Assembly: GCF_001700965.1 (NCBI RefSeq)
Contig: NZ_CP016756.1
Coordinates: 4,206,501-4,270,500, forward strand
Direction: 5' to 3'
DNA: 64,000 nt
DNA from: Stenotrophomonas nitritireducens
GTDB lineage: Bacteria > Pseudomonadota > Gammaproteobacteria > Xanthomonadales > Xanthomonadaceae
Shown here: positions 9,898 through 18,231 of the stretch, one piece after another
Layout of the letters: each line of letters starts with the position of its first letter
Position numbering within the stretch: the stretch's first letter is position 1
Translations under genes and position numbers: made by a program
The notes under the pieces: generated by a model
Databases searched by the model: none
Told to the model about the DNA's origin: nothing
What the model saw: the letters and a program-made list of their open reading frames with translations, nothing else

Positions 9898-11421
9898 ATG
9901 CGCCCATCCCTGCTGACTGCCGTGCTGCTGGCCTGCGTACCGTTTGCTGCCAGCGCTTCCTGCCTCCAAGGCGCGGTCTTCCTCGATCGCAACGGCAATG
10001 GGCAACAGGACGCAGGCGAACAGCCCTTGGCGGCTATCCGCGTATCCGACGGCCAGCATATCGTCAGCACCGGCAAGGACGGCCGCTATCAACTGCCCGC
10101 ATCCAGCCAGCCGAATGTCTTCCTGATCAAACCGGCCGGCTACAGCGCAGCCCAGCGTTACGATGGCCTGCCGGATGTCTGGCGGCCGCAGGCAGGCGAG
10201 GGCGATGCGCAGTGCCGCTCGTTCGCGCTGATGCCGGACAAGAGCGCACCCAGCAGCTTCCAGGCTTTGTTGCTGGCCGACAGCCAGACCAGCAACGCGT
10301 TGGATGTGAGCTACTTCGAGCGCGACATCATTGAACCGCTGCGTGGCAAGCACCAGGCGCGTTTGGGCATGACCTTGGGCGACATCACCAATGACGACCC
10401 CAGCCTCTACCCGGCGCTGACCAAAGCGGTGACCTCGCTGGGCGTGCCGTGGCTGCACGTGCCAGGCAACCACGACATGGACTTGGGCGCTAGCACCGAC
10501 GCCAATTCGCTGGACAGCTACCATCGTGTGCTGGGCCCGGACACCTATGCCTGGGAAGAGGCGTCAATGGTCTTCATCGGCCTGGACGACATCCTCGCCC
10601 AGCCCGGCCAGAAGCCGGCCTATATCGGTGGCCTGCGCGAGGATCAGTTCGCCTTCCTTGAGGCCTATCTGCCGACCATCCCGAAAGACAAACTGGTGGT
10701 GCTGGGCTTCCACATTCCCTTGTTCGATCACGTCTACCGGGCGGAAGACCGCGCGCGGCTGTTCAAGCTGCTGGAGCAGGTGCCACATCCGTTGATCGTC
10801 AGTGGCCACACCCACAACCAGAGCCAGAAGTTCTGGGGGGCGCAGGACGGTTGGAACGGTACCAAACCGCTGCACGAATACAATGTGGGCGCCGCCTGCG
10901 GTGCCTTCTGGTCGGGGGTGAAGGATGCGCAGGGCATTCCGGATACCACCATGGCGGACGGCACGCCCAATGGTTATGGCTTGCTCAACATCCGCCCGCA
11001 CGGCCAGTACAGCGTTGAGTACCGCGTTGCCCGTGTCCCGGCCGATCAGCAGATCGCGTTGCATGCACCCAAGGTGCTTCGCCAGGGCGCTTACCCGGCC
11101 TGGGGTATCTACGCAAATGTGTTCATGGGCTACGCTGGCCTGCCGGTCGAGTTCCGCGTCGATGATGGACAGTGGCAGCCGATGAAGCAGGTCGAGCAGC
11201 CGGATCCACGCTTGCTGGTGGAAAACATCGCCGATGATCTGGCCGACACGCTGCGCGGCTACGATCGCTCGCCGGAAGCCGTGCCATCCAGCCATTTGTG
11301 GCGCGGCGCGTTGCCGACCAAGCTGGCCGAGGGCGAACATGCGGTGGAAGTGCGAACCGTGTTGAACGGTGTGGAATACCGCAGTCAAGCCAGCTACCGG
11401 CTGCAGAGCGCCACGCCGTAA
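9898..11421 (+). CDS. secreted calcineurin-like metallophosphoesterase
   Basis: Exported protein of 507 aa. Residues 1-20 form a Sec signal peptide (MRPSLLTAVLLACVPFAASA). Residues 21-100 are a beta-sandwich MetallophosN-type domain with the Ca-binding-like stretch FLDRNGNGQQDAGE. Residues 110-320 are the dinuclear-metal phosphoesterase: GDITNDDPSLYP, GNHDMD, GFHIPLFDH and SGHTH are the classical ligand blocks, although the first DxH block is replaced by LLADSQT, as is common in this subfamily. The C-terminal third is a MetallophosC-type domain. The substrate is unknown. It is transcribed alone, between repeat arrays. Confidence 0.9.
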   Translation: MRPSLLTAVLLACVPFAASASCLQGAVFLDRNGNGQQDAGEQPLAAIRVSDGQHIVSTGKDGRYQLPASSQPNVFLIKPAGYSAAQRYDGLPDVWRPQAGEGDAQCRSFALMPDKSAPSSFQALLLADSQTSNALDVSYFERDIIEPLRGKHQARLGMTLGDITNDDPSLYPALTKAVTSLGVPWLHVPGNHDMDLGASTDANSLDSYHRVLGPDTYAWEEASMVFIGLDDILAQPGQKPAYIGGLREDQFAFLEAYLPTIPKDKLVVLGFHIPLFDHVYRAEDRARLFKLLEQVPHPLIVSGHTHNQSQKFWGAQDGWNGTKPLHEYNVGAACGAFWSGVKDAQGIPDTTMADGTPNGYGLLNIRPHGQYSVEYRVARVPADQQIALHAPKVLRQGAYPAWGIYANVFMGYAGLPVEFRVDDGQWQPMKQVEQPDPRLLVENIADDLADTLRGYDRSPEAVPSSHLWRGALPTKLAEGEHAVEVRTVLNGVEYRSQASYRLQSATP

Positions 11422-11442
11422 AGGCAAGCAAGGTTGTTGTGT

Positions 11443-11788
11443 TGTGGGAGCGGCGTAAGCCGCGAAGCTGGGAATGCTTCGCGGCCAGAGATTTCCGTAA
11501 CCTAACAGTCCGTTAGCTTCGCGGCTTATGCCGCTCCCACAATGCGGGTCGGCCGTTTTTTTTGTAGGAGCGGCGTTAGCCGCGAAGCTGGAAATGCTTC
11601 ACGGCCAGAGATTTCCGTAACCTAACAGTCCGTTAGCTTCGCGGCTTTTGCCGCTCCCACATTGGAGGGCGGCTGGCTGTTTTTGTTTTTGTGGGAGCGG
11701 CGTAAGCCGCGAAGCTGGCAATGCTTGGCGGTCAAAGATTTCCGCGGGCTGACAATCTACGAGCTTCGCGGCTTACGCCGCTCCTACA
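11443..11788. repeat. array of three inverted REP-like elements
   Basis: Three units of about 99 bp at 11443-11541, 11563-11661 and 11690-11788. Each begins TGTGGGAGCGGCGTAAGCCG (or TGTAGGAG) and ends with the complement CGGCTTACGCCGCTCCTACA, so each can fold into one long cruciform. The interiors are nearly identical in the first two (AGATTTCCGTAACCTAACAG) and diverged in the third. It occupies the space between the phosphoesterase and the end of fadD; no gene is seen. Confidence 0.85.
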
Positions 11789-11817
11789 TCCGTTGCCGCC
11801 GGCTGTTGAAATTGCAT

Positions 11818-11848
11818 AAAAAAACCTCCCTGTTGCCAGGGAGGTTTG
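11818..11848 (-). terminator. rho-independent terminator of fadD
   Basis: Read on the minus strand: an AACCTCCC / GGGAGGTT stem followed by a run of T residues, about 65 nt after the fadD stop. Confidence 0.9.
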
Positions 11849-11910
11849 TGGGTGTCACGCAGCCTGTTTCAGGTCGGCGGCATCAGGTCGCCTATATCAA
11901 ACCGCCGGCA

Positions 11911-13593
11911 TCAAGCTTCCGGCTTGGCGTCGCGCAGTTCGCGGCGCAGGATCTTGCCGACGTTGGTCTTGGGCAGTTCCTTGCGGAACTCAACGATGCG
12001 CGGGTGCTTGTAGCCGGTCAGGTTCGCACGGGCGAATTCCTTGACCTGCTCCTCGGTGAGGTTGGGGTCCTTCTTGACGATGACCACCTTCACCACTTCG
12101 CCCGACTTCTCGCTGGGTGCGCCGACTGCTGCCACTTCCAGCACGCCCGGCATCATCGCGATCACGTCTTCGATTTCGTTCGGATAGACGTTGAAGCCGG
12201 ACACCAGAATCATGTCCTTCTTGCGGTCGACAATATAGAAGAAGCCGTTCTCGTCCATGCGCGCCATGTCGCCGGTATGCAGCCAGCCTTCGGCGTCCAT
12301 GACCTTTTCGGTCTCGTCGGGGCGGTGCCAATAACCCTTCATCACCTGCGGGCCGCGAATGCACAGCTCGCCTACTTCGCCCATCGCCACCATCTGGCCG
12401 TCGTCGTTCTTGACGCAGGCATCGGTGGAGGGGATCGGCAGGCCGATGGCGCCGTTGTATTCCTTCAGGTCCAGCGGGTTGATGCAGGCCGCCGGCGAGG
12501 TCTCGGTCAGGCCGTAGGCTTCCACCAGGGTGACGCCGGTAACCTTCTTCCACTTGTCGGCCACGGCGCGCTGCACCGCCATGCCGCCGCCAAGGGCGAA
12601 CTTCAGATTGGAGAAGTCGACTTCATCGAAACCTTCCGTGTTCAGCAGGCCATTGAACAGCGTGTTGACACCGGTGATGGCGGTGAAGCGGTTGTTCTTG
12701 AGCTCCTTGATGAAACCCTTCATGTCGCGCGGGTTGGTGATCAGGTAGTTCAGGCCGCCGAGCTTCATGAAGACCAGACCGTTCGCCGTCAACGCGAAGA
12801 TGTGGTACAGCGGCAGCGCGGTGATGATCACTTCCTCGCCCGGCTTGACGCCCGAGGCGCCGATCCAGGCCGAGGCCTGCTGCATGTTGGCGATCAGGTT
12901 GCGGTGCGTCAGCATTGCGCCCTTGGCCACGCCGGTGGTGCCACCGGTGTACTGCAGGAAGGCGATGTCCTCGTGGTCGACTTCGACCACCGGCATGCTG
13001 TGGCTCTTGCCCAGCTTCAGCGCATCCTTGAAGCGGATGGCGTTGGGCAGGTCATAGTCCGGCACCATCTTCTTCACGTACTTCAGCACGAAGTTGACGA
13101 TGGGGCCCTTGGGGAAGCCGAGCATGTCGCCCAGGCCGGTGGTGATGACCTGCTTGACCGGCGTATCGGCAATGACCTGCTGCACGGTGTCGCCGAAGTT
13201 GTCGACCACCAGCAGCACGGAGACACCGGCATCGGCCAGCTGATGCTTGAGCTCGCGCGCGGTGTACAGCGGGTTGACGTTCACCACCGTCAGCCCGGCG
13301 CGCAGGATGCCGAAAATGGCGATCGGGTACTGCAGGCAGTTGGGCATCATGATCGCCACGCGATCACCCTTTTTCAGCTGCAGCTCGCCCAGCAGGTAGG
13401 CGGCAAACTGGGTGACCAGCACGTCGGCTTCGCCATAGGTCAGCACCTTGCCGAAGTTGGAATAGGCCGGGCGATCACGGAACTTGGCAACCGAGGCGTT
13501 GAAGACATCGGCGACGGAGTGGAATTCGTTGACGTCGATTTCAGCTGGTACGCCAGCCGGGTAGCTCTGCAGCCAAGGACGTTCTTGAGTCAT
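11911..13593 (-). CDS. fadD: long-chain fatty acid--CoA ligase (FadD/RpfB-like)
   Basis: Acyl-adenylate-forming enzyme of 560 aa that activates fatty acids to acyl-CoA at the inner membrane. Visible motifs are the P-loop YTGGTTGVAKGAML, the adenine-binding YGLTETSPA, and the FACS signature stretch from GWLHTGDMARMDENGFFYIV through DRKKDMILVSGFNVYP. I chose ATG at 13593 because GGAGGGG lies just upstream; the longer upstream frame is not needed. In xanthomonads the closest family member is RpfB, encoded beside rpfF and thought to turn over DSF-type fatty acid signals. Here no rpfF follows. Divergent lipoprotein gene 105 bp away. Confidence 0.95.
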   Translation of the reverse strand: MTQERPWLQSYPAGVPAEIDVNEFHSVADVFNASVAKFRDRPAYSNFGKVLTYGEADVLVTQFAAYLLGELQLKKGDRVAIMMPNCLQYPIAIFGILRAGLTVVNVNPLYTARELKHQLADAGVSVLLVVDNFGDTVQQVIADTPVKQVITTGLGDMLGFPKGPIVNFVLKYVKKMVPDYDLPNAIRFKDALKLGKSHSMPVVEVDHEDIAFLQYTGGTTGVAKGAMLTHRNLIANMQQASAWIGASGVKPGEEVIITALPLYHIFALTANGLVFMKLGGLNYLITNPRDMKGFIKELKNNRFTAITGVNTLFNGLLNTEGFDEVDFSNLKFALGGGMAVQRAVADKWKKVTGVTLVEAYGLTETSPAACINPLDLKEYNGAIGLPIPSTDACVKNDDGQMVAMGEVGELCIRGPQVMKGYWHRPDETEKVMDAEGWLHTGDMARMDENGFFYIVDRKKDMILVSGFNVYPNEIEDVIAMMPGVLEVAAVGAPSEKSGEVVKVVIVKKDPNLTEEQVKEFARANLTGYKHPRIVEFRKELPKTNVGKILRRELRDAKPEA

Positions 13594-13698
13594 CTTCCCC
13601 TCCAGGAAATGGAATGATCTAGTGGTCAGGCCCGTAGTGCGGGCACTGGCGTAATTGTTGTCAGCATACCGTTCCGAATTGAAAAGGCGAAGGGATAG

Positions 13699-14151
13699 AT
13701 GATTCGAACAGTCTTCAACGGCGTTCTTTGTGCGGTGATCATGCTTTTGCTGGCCGCTTGTGGCCGCGAACTGCCGGAGCAGCGCCTGCGCACCACGTTT
13801 GCTGCAATGCAGGAAAACGTGGAGGCGGGCAAGCCCGGGGCCTTCATGGATGCGGTGGCGCCGGATTTTGTCGGCAACCAAGGGCTGGACCGGGCCGGCC
13901 TGGAGCGGCTGCTGCGCGGGCAGTTGCTGCTCAATGCCAAGGTTGCCATCCAGACCGGGCCATTGCGGGTGGAGATGGGCGAGGGTGGAACCGCCACGGT
14001 CCGGTTCACCGTGCTGCTGACCGGCGGTAGCCGCGGACTGCTGCCTGAGCGTGGGCAGATGCAGGAAGTGGTTTCCGGCTGGCGTGAGCAGGACGGGGAG
14101 TGGCAGGTGTACAGCGCGGATTGGGGGCCGGTTGGGGGTGAAGGTGGGTGA
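13699..14151 (+). CDS. small predicted lipoprotein
   Basis: 150 aa. A lipoprotein signal peptide ends in the lipobox LLAAC with Cys21 as the modified residue (MIRTVFNGVLCAVIMLLLAACG). The remainder looks like a compact alpha/beta domain with a helical start (LRTTFAAMQENVEAGKPGAFMDAVAPDF) and strands near the end (GTATVRFTVLLTG, WQVYSADWG), reminiscent of NTF2/SnoaL-like folds. That fold guess is weak and no function can be assigned. It is divergent from fadD and convergent with acnA across a repeat region. Confidence 0.75.
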   Translation: MIRTVFNGVLCAVIMLLLAACGRELPEQRLRTTFAAMQENVEAGKPGAFMDAVAPDFVGNQGLDRAGLERLLRGQLLLNAKVAIQTGPLRVEMGEGGTATVRFTVLLTGGSRGLLPERGQMQEVVSGWREQDGEWQVYSADWGPVGGEGG

Positions 14152-14212
14152 GGGATTTAGCGGGGCAGCGCGTCGGAGCCGCGGATTTTCAGAGGCTTGG
14201 TGATTTGCAGGC

Positions 14213-14420
14213 TTCCCCCTCTCCCCAACCCCCGCTCCGCGCCCCGGCCTTCGCTTGCGCTAAGGCGCTCTGAGAGCAGCGAACCAATGGTTCGCAAGCT
14301 GCTCTCAACCGCCCCGCAAGGGGAGAGGGGCTCAGTGTGCTGCGAGTTCAAGCATTGCGTGCAATTGCAGCTTAAGCCCCTCTCCCCTTGCGGGAGAGGG
14401 GTTGGGGAGAGGGGGAGCTT
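14213..14420. repeat. CCCCTCTCCCC-type inverted repeat block
   Basis: CCCCTCTCCCCAACCCC near 14216-14234 has its complement GGGGTTGGGGAGAGGGG at 14397-14416. Shorter CTCTCCCC / GGGGAGAG palindromes lie between. It belongs to the same repeat class as the block at 60.45-60.69 kb. It fills the convergent gap between the lipoprotein gene and acnA. Confidence 0.75.
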
Positions 14421-14454
14421 TCGCTCATGGCCTCTACAACAAACACGCCATCGC

Positions 14455-14486
14455 AAAAAAAGAACGCCCCAATCGGGGCGTTCTTC
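14455..14486 (-). terminator. rho-independent terminator of acnA
   Basis: On the minus strand: GAACGCCCC-gatt-GGGGCGTTC followed by seven T residues, about 35 nt after the acnA stop. Confidence 0.93.
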
Positions 14487-14518
14487 ATTCATCAGCGTGC
14501 AGATTCAGGGGTGATGAT

Positions 14519-17284
14519 TCAGGCCGCCTTTTTCCCTGCCAACTGCCGCAACACATACTGCAGCAGGCCGCCATTGCGGAAGTACTCCACTTCCTTCGGC
14601 GTCAACAGCAGCACCTTGGTGGTGAAAGTCTTCCTGCTGCCATCGGCCTTGGTAGCGGTGACGGTGGCACTTTTGGCCTTGCCGTCATCCAGCCCGGTGA
14701 TGTCGAACACTTCCGAGCCATCCAGCCCCAGGGTCTGGGCGTTCTCGCCTTCATGGAACTGCAGCGGCAGCACGCCCATGCCGACCAGGTTGGAGCGGTG
14801 GATGCGCTCGAAGCTCTCGGCGATCACCGCCTTGACGCCCAGCAGGTTGGTGCCCTTGGCCGCCCAGTCGCGCGAGGAGCCGGTGCCGTATTCCTTGCCC
14901 GCCATCACCACCAGCGGTACGCCGTCGGCCTTGTACTTCATTGCCGCGTCATAGATCGCCAGCTTCTCGCCGGTGGTGCTGCCCGGTGCGTAATACAGCG
15001 TATTGCCACCTTCTTCGCCACCAAACATCAGGTTCTTGATGCGGATGTTGGCGAAGGTGCCGCGCACCATCACATCGTCGTTGCCGCGACGGCTGCCGTA
15101 GCTGTTGAAGTCGGCCGGCTGCACGCCGCGCGACTGCAGGAAGCGGCCTGCCGGCGAATCCTTCTTGATGTTGCCGGCCGGGGAAATGTGGTCGGTGGTG
15201 ATCGAGTCACCAAACAGCCCCATTACCCGTGCGCCGTGGATGTCGCTGATAGTGCCGACCTGCATGGTCATGCCGTCGAAGTAGGGCGGGTTCTTGATGT
15301 AGGTCGAGTCGCCACTCCAGGCATAGGCTTGGCCTTCCGGCGATTCGATCTGCGCCCAGCGGCTGTCGCCCTTGAACACATCGGCGTAGTTCTGCTTGAA
15401 CATTTCCGGGCCGACGGTGGCGGCGATGGTGTCGCCGATTTCCTTGTTGCTCGGCCAGATGTCGCGCAGGTAGACGTCCTTGCCATCGCTGCCCTTGCCC
15501 AGCGGCTGCGTGGTCAGGTCGATGTTGACCGTGCCGGCGATGGCGTAGGCCACCACCAGCGGCGGCGAAGCCAGGTAATTGGCCTTCACTTCCGGGTGCA
15601 CGCGGCCTTCGAAGTTGCGGTTGCCGGACAGCACCGACGCCACCACCAGTTCGTTCTCGGCAATGCCGGCGGACACGGCTTCCGGCAGCGGGCCGGAGTT
15701 GCCGATACAGGTGGTACAACCGTAGCCGACGACGAAGAAGCCCAGCTTCTCCAGGTCGGTCAGCACGCCGGCTTTTTCCAGATAGTCGGTGACCACGCGC
15801 GAGCCTGGGCCGAGCGAGGTCTTCACCCACGGCTTGGCCTTCAGGCCGATGCGCGCTGCATTGCGTGCCAGCAAGCCGGCGCCCAGCATCACCGCCGGGT
15901 TGGAGGTGTTGGTGCACGAGGTGATGGCGGCGATCACCACCGAGCCGTCGGACAGTTCGGTGTCTTCGTCGTTGATGCGGATCTTGGAGATGGGCTTGGC
16001 CGCCAGGCGCTTGGCCTGCGGCTGGTCGCCACCTTCCTCGTCGAACTCCTGCACCGCGCAGCCCACCTTGGATTTGCGGTTGGCGGTAAGCGTGGTCAGG
16101 GCCTCGGCGAAATTGCTGTGCACGTCTTCCAGCAGCACGCGGTCCTGCGGGCGCTTGGGGCCGGCCATGGACGGCTTGACGTCACCCATGTTCAGTTCCA
16201 ACGTGGCGCTGTACTGCGCATGCGCGCTGTTGGCGTCGTGCCACAGGCCCTGCGCCTTGGCATAGGCTTCGACCAGGTTGATCTGCGCCTCGCTGCGGCC
16301 GGACAGGCGCAGGTAGGTCAGCGACTCGGCATCGATCGGGAAAATGCCGCAGGTGGCGCCGTATTCCGGGGCCATGTTGGCGATGGTGGCACGGTCGGCC
16401 AGCGGCAGGTGCTGCAGGCCCTCGCCGTAGAACTCGACGAACTTGCCGACCACACCGAGCTTGCGCAGCATCTGGGTGACGGTCAGCACCAGGTCGGTGG
16501 CGGTAGTGCCCTCGGGCAGCTTGCCGGTCAGCTTGAAGCCGACCACCTGCGGGATCAGCATCGACGAGGGCTGGCCCAGCATCGCGGCCTCGGCCTCGAT
16601 GCCGCCCACGCCCCAGCCCAGCACGCCGATGCCGTTGATCATCGTGGTGTGCGAGTCGGTGCCGAATACGGTGTCCGGGAAGGCCCAGTTGGTGCCGTCG
16701 ATCTGCCGTTCCATCACCACGGGGGCGAGGTTTTCCAGGTTCACCTGGTGGACGATGCCGGTGTTCGGCGGCACCACCTTGAAGTTCTCGAAGGCCTTCT
16801 GGCCCCAGCGCAGGAAGCTGTAACGCTCGCGATTGCGCTCGAATTCGATCTTGCCGTTGAGGTCCAGCGCATCCGGGCGGCCGAACACGTCCACCTGCAC
16901 GGAGTGGTCGATGACCAGCTCGGAGGGGATCAGCGGGTTGATCTGCGCGGCGTTGCCGCCGAGCTTGGTCACTGCATCGCGCATCGCGGCCAGGTCAACC
17001 ACGCAGGGCACGCCGGTGAAATCCTGCAGCACCACGCGGGCTGGCATGAAGGCGATTTCGGTGTCGGGCTCGGCCTTGGGGTTCCAGCGGGCCACCGCTT
17101 CGATGTGGTCCGGGCCGACGGTCTGGCCGCCGTCCTCGTGCCGGAGCAGGTTCTCCAGCAGGATCTTCATCGAATAGGGAAGGTGGGAGATGTCGAATTT
17201 CTGGCCGAGCTTGGGAAGGCTGCAGTACGTGTACTGCTGGCCGCCAACCTCCAGTTGGCTACGGGTGGAGAATGTATCGCTCAT
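14519..17284 (-). CDS. acnA: aconitate hydratase A
   Basis: TCA-cycle enzyme that interconverts citrate and isocitrate, 921 aa, the normal AcnA length. The [4Fe-4S] cluster cysteines are in TSCTNTSNP and in [14 protein letters not shown]; the C-terminal swivelling domain has [13 protein letters not shown]. AcnA-type enzymes also act as iron-responsive RNA-binding proteins when the cluster is lost; that is family knowledge. The ATG at 17284 gives the typical [11 protein letters not shown] start and has AGGAG upstream. It is divergent from the vapBC-acnB unit, so both aconitases flank one toxin-antitoxin pair. Confidence 0.98.
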   Translation of the reverse strand: MSDTFSTRSQLEVGGQQYTYCSLPKLGQKFDISHLPYSMKILLENLLRHEDGGQTVGPDHIEAVARWNPKAEPDTEIAFMPARVVLQDFTGVPCVVDLAAMRDAVTKLGGNAAQINPLIPSELVIDHSVQVDVFGRPDALDLNGKIEFERNRERYSFLRWGQKAFENFKVVPPNTGIVHQVNLENLAPVVMERQIDGTNWAFPDTVFGTDSHTTMINGIGVLGWGVGGIEAEAAMLGQPSSMLIPQVVGFKLTGKLPEGTTATDLVLTVTQMLRKLGVVGKFVEFYGEGLQHLPLADRATIANMAPEYGATCGIFPIDAESLTYLRLSGRSEAQINLVEAYAKAQGLWHDANSAHAQYSATLELNMGDVKPSMAGPKRPQDRVLLEDVHSNFAEALTTLTANRKSKVGCAVQEFDEEGGDQPQAKRLAAKPISKIRINDEDTELSDGSVVIAAITSCTNTSNPAVMLGAGLLARNAARIGLKAKPWVKTSLGPGSRVVTDYLEKAGVLTDLEKLGFFVVGYGCTTCIGNSGPLPEAVSAGIAENELVVASVLSGNRNFEGRVHPEVKANYLASPPLVVAYAIAGTVNIDLTTQPLGKGSDGKDVYLRDIWPSNKEIGDTIAATVGPEMFKQNYADVFKGDSRWAQIESPEGQAYAWSGDSTYIKNPPYFDGMTMQVGTISDIHGARVMGLFGDSITTDHISPAGNIKKDSPAGRFLQSRGVQPADFNSYGSRRGNDDVMVRGTFANIRIKNLMFGGEEGGNTLYYAPGSTTGEKLAIYDAAMKYKADGVPLVVMAGKEYGTGSSRDWAAKGTNLLGVKAVIAESFERIHRSNLVGMGVLPLQFHEGENAQTLGLDGSEVFDITGLDDGKAKSATVTATKADGSRKTFTTKVLLLTPKEVEYFRNGGLLQYVLRQLAGKKAA

Positions 17285-17526
17285 ACGGCTGACTCCTCTT
17301 GGTGCAGATGGCTTGCGGCGGTGCGTGGGCACCGCGCGGGCTTTCCAGAGCCATGGGCCCTGTCAGTGAATGCCATCCGAGTATGGACGATGCACCCACC
17401 TTCCGGCGCATGGTGGCTGGCGCCAGTTTAGGCAACGGCATGTTGCGCCCATGTAACGGTACAGCTGCGGCCAAGCCAGGCCGGACGGGGCTTGCGGGCA
17501 GACAGTAGGTTGGGGTATGCGGTCCA

Positions 17527-17551
17527 AAGTATGTATAATTCGTACATACTT
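17527..17551 (+). promoter_or_regulatory. vapBC promoter with nested palindromic operator
   Basis: A perfect 9-bp inverted repeat, AAGTATGTA / TACATACTT, spans 17527-17551 around a 7-bp centre. A consensus -10 TATAAT (17534-17539) lies inside it; TTGGGG at 17510-17515 is a possible -35. The arrangement fits autorepression by the antitoxin. An SD site (GGAGG) and the vapB ATG follow within 25 nt. Confidence 0.75.
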
Positions 17552-17564
17552 CATTGGAGGTCCC

Positions 17565-17798
17565 ATGGAAGCCACCGTAGCTGAACGCGGGCAGATCACC
17601 CTGCCCAAGGCCGTGCGCGACGCCCTGGGCCTGACCAAGGGCACCCAGCTCAAGGTTGAGCTGGAAGGCAGCCGCATCATCCTGCGCAAGAGCGTGGACG
17701 ACGCCATCTCACGTGCCCGCGGCAAATTCGCGCTGGACGGTTTCGAGTCGGCCGAGCAGGCCGTGCGCACCGTGCGTGACGAGGCCGACCCGGCATGA
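17565..17798 (+). CDS. vapB: AbrB/SpoVT-type antitoxin (VapB/MazE-like)
   Basis: 77 aa. Residues 1-45 form a swapped-hairpin AbrB DNA-binding domain (MEATVAERGQITLPKAVRDA, then LGLTKGTQLKVELEGSRIIL). The C-terminal tail is the presumed toxin-neutralising segment. It pairs with the PIN-domain gene that overlaps it by 4 nt (ATGA). ATG at 17565 is chosen for its SD site GGAGG; the in-frame upstream extension would run through the operator. A perfect palindrome over the -10 element indicates autoregulation. Confidence 0.88.
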   Translation: MEATVAERGQITLPKAVRDALGLTKGTQLKVELEGSRIILRKSVDDAISRARGKFALDGFESAEQAVRTVRDEADPA

Positions 17799-18193
17799 TC
17801 GCGGTCGACTCCCCGGTCCTGATCGAACTGCTCAGCGATGGCCCCCGTGCCGACGCGGTGGAGGCCTGCCTGCGGCAGGCACTGATCGGCGGCCGGGTGG
17901 TCATCTGCGGTACCACCCTTGCCGAGATCTGTGCCTCGCTGCGCGGCGGCGCCGAGGTACAGGAAGCGCTGGAGGAAATGGGTGTCCATTTCAATCCGCT
18001 GGAAGCCAAATCCGCGTTGCGTGCCGGCGAGATGCACCGCCGTCACCGGCAACGCAGCGGCGAGACGCGCCGCATCGACGATTTCATGGTGGGCGCCCAC
18101 GCACTGCTGCAGTGCGACGGCCTGATCACCTGGAACGACACGTTTTATCGCGATTACTTCAAGGGCTTGAAGCTGATCGTGCCGCAAAGCTGA
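17795..18193 (+). CDS. vapC: PIN-domain ribonuclease toxin
   Basis: 132 aa PIN-domain protein, predicted Mg-dependent endoribonuclease. Acidic active-site candidates are D5 (MIAVDSPVLIELL), the Glu in TTLAEICASL, the Asp pair in RRIDDFMVGAHAL, and the Asp in ITWNDTFYRDYF. It overlaps vapB by 4 nt. VapC family members cleave tRNA or rRNA, but the target here is unknown. Only 38 nt without a terminator separate it from acnB, so read-through into acnB is possible. Confidence 0.88.
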   Translation: MIAVDSPVLIELLSDGPRADAVEACLRQALIGGRVVICGTTLAEICASLRGGAEVQEALEEMGVHFNPLEAKSALRAGEMHRRHRQRSGETRRIDDFMVGAHALLQCDGLITWNDTFYRDYFKGLKLIVPQS

Positions 18194-18231
18194 GCCCATC
18201 CATTCTTTAACCGTTACACCCGGGAGTTGTC

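Noticed and set aside
14402..17431. A 1009-codon plus-strand open frame opposite acnA
   Set aside because: It mirrors the GC-rich codons of acnA on the other strand, shows His/Gly/Arg-rich text with no family motif, and acnA itself is beyond doubt. The same applies to long antisense frames opposite fadD, acnB, the receptors and hisS.
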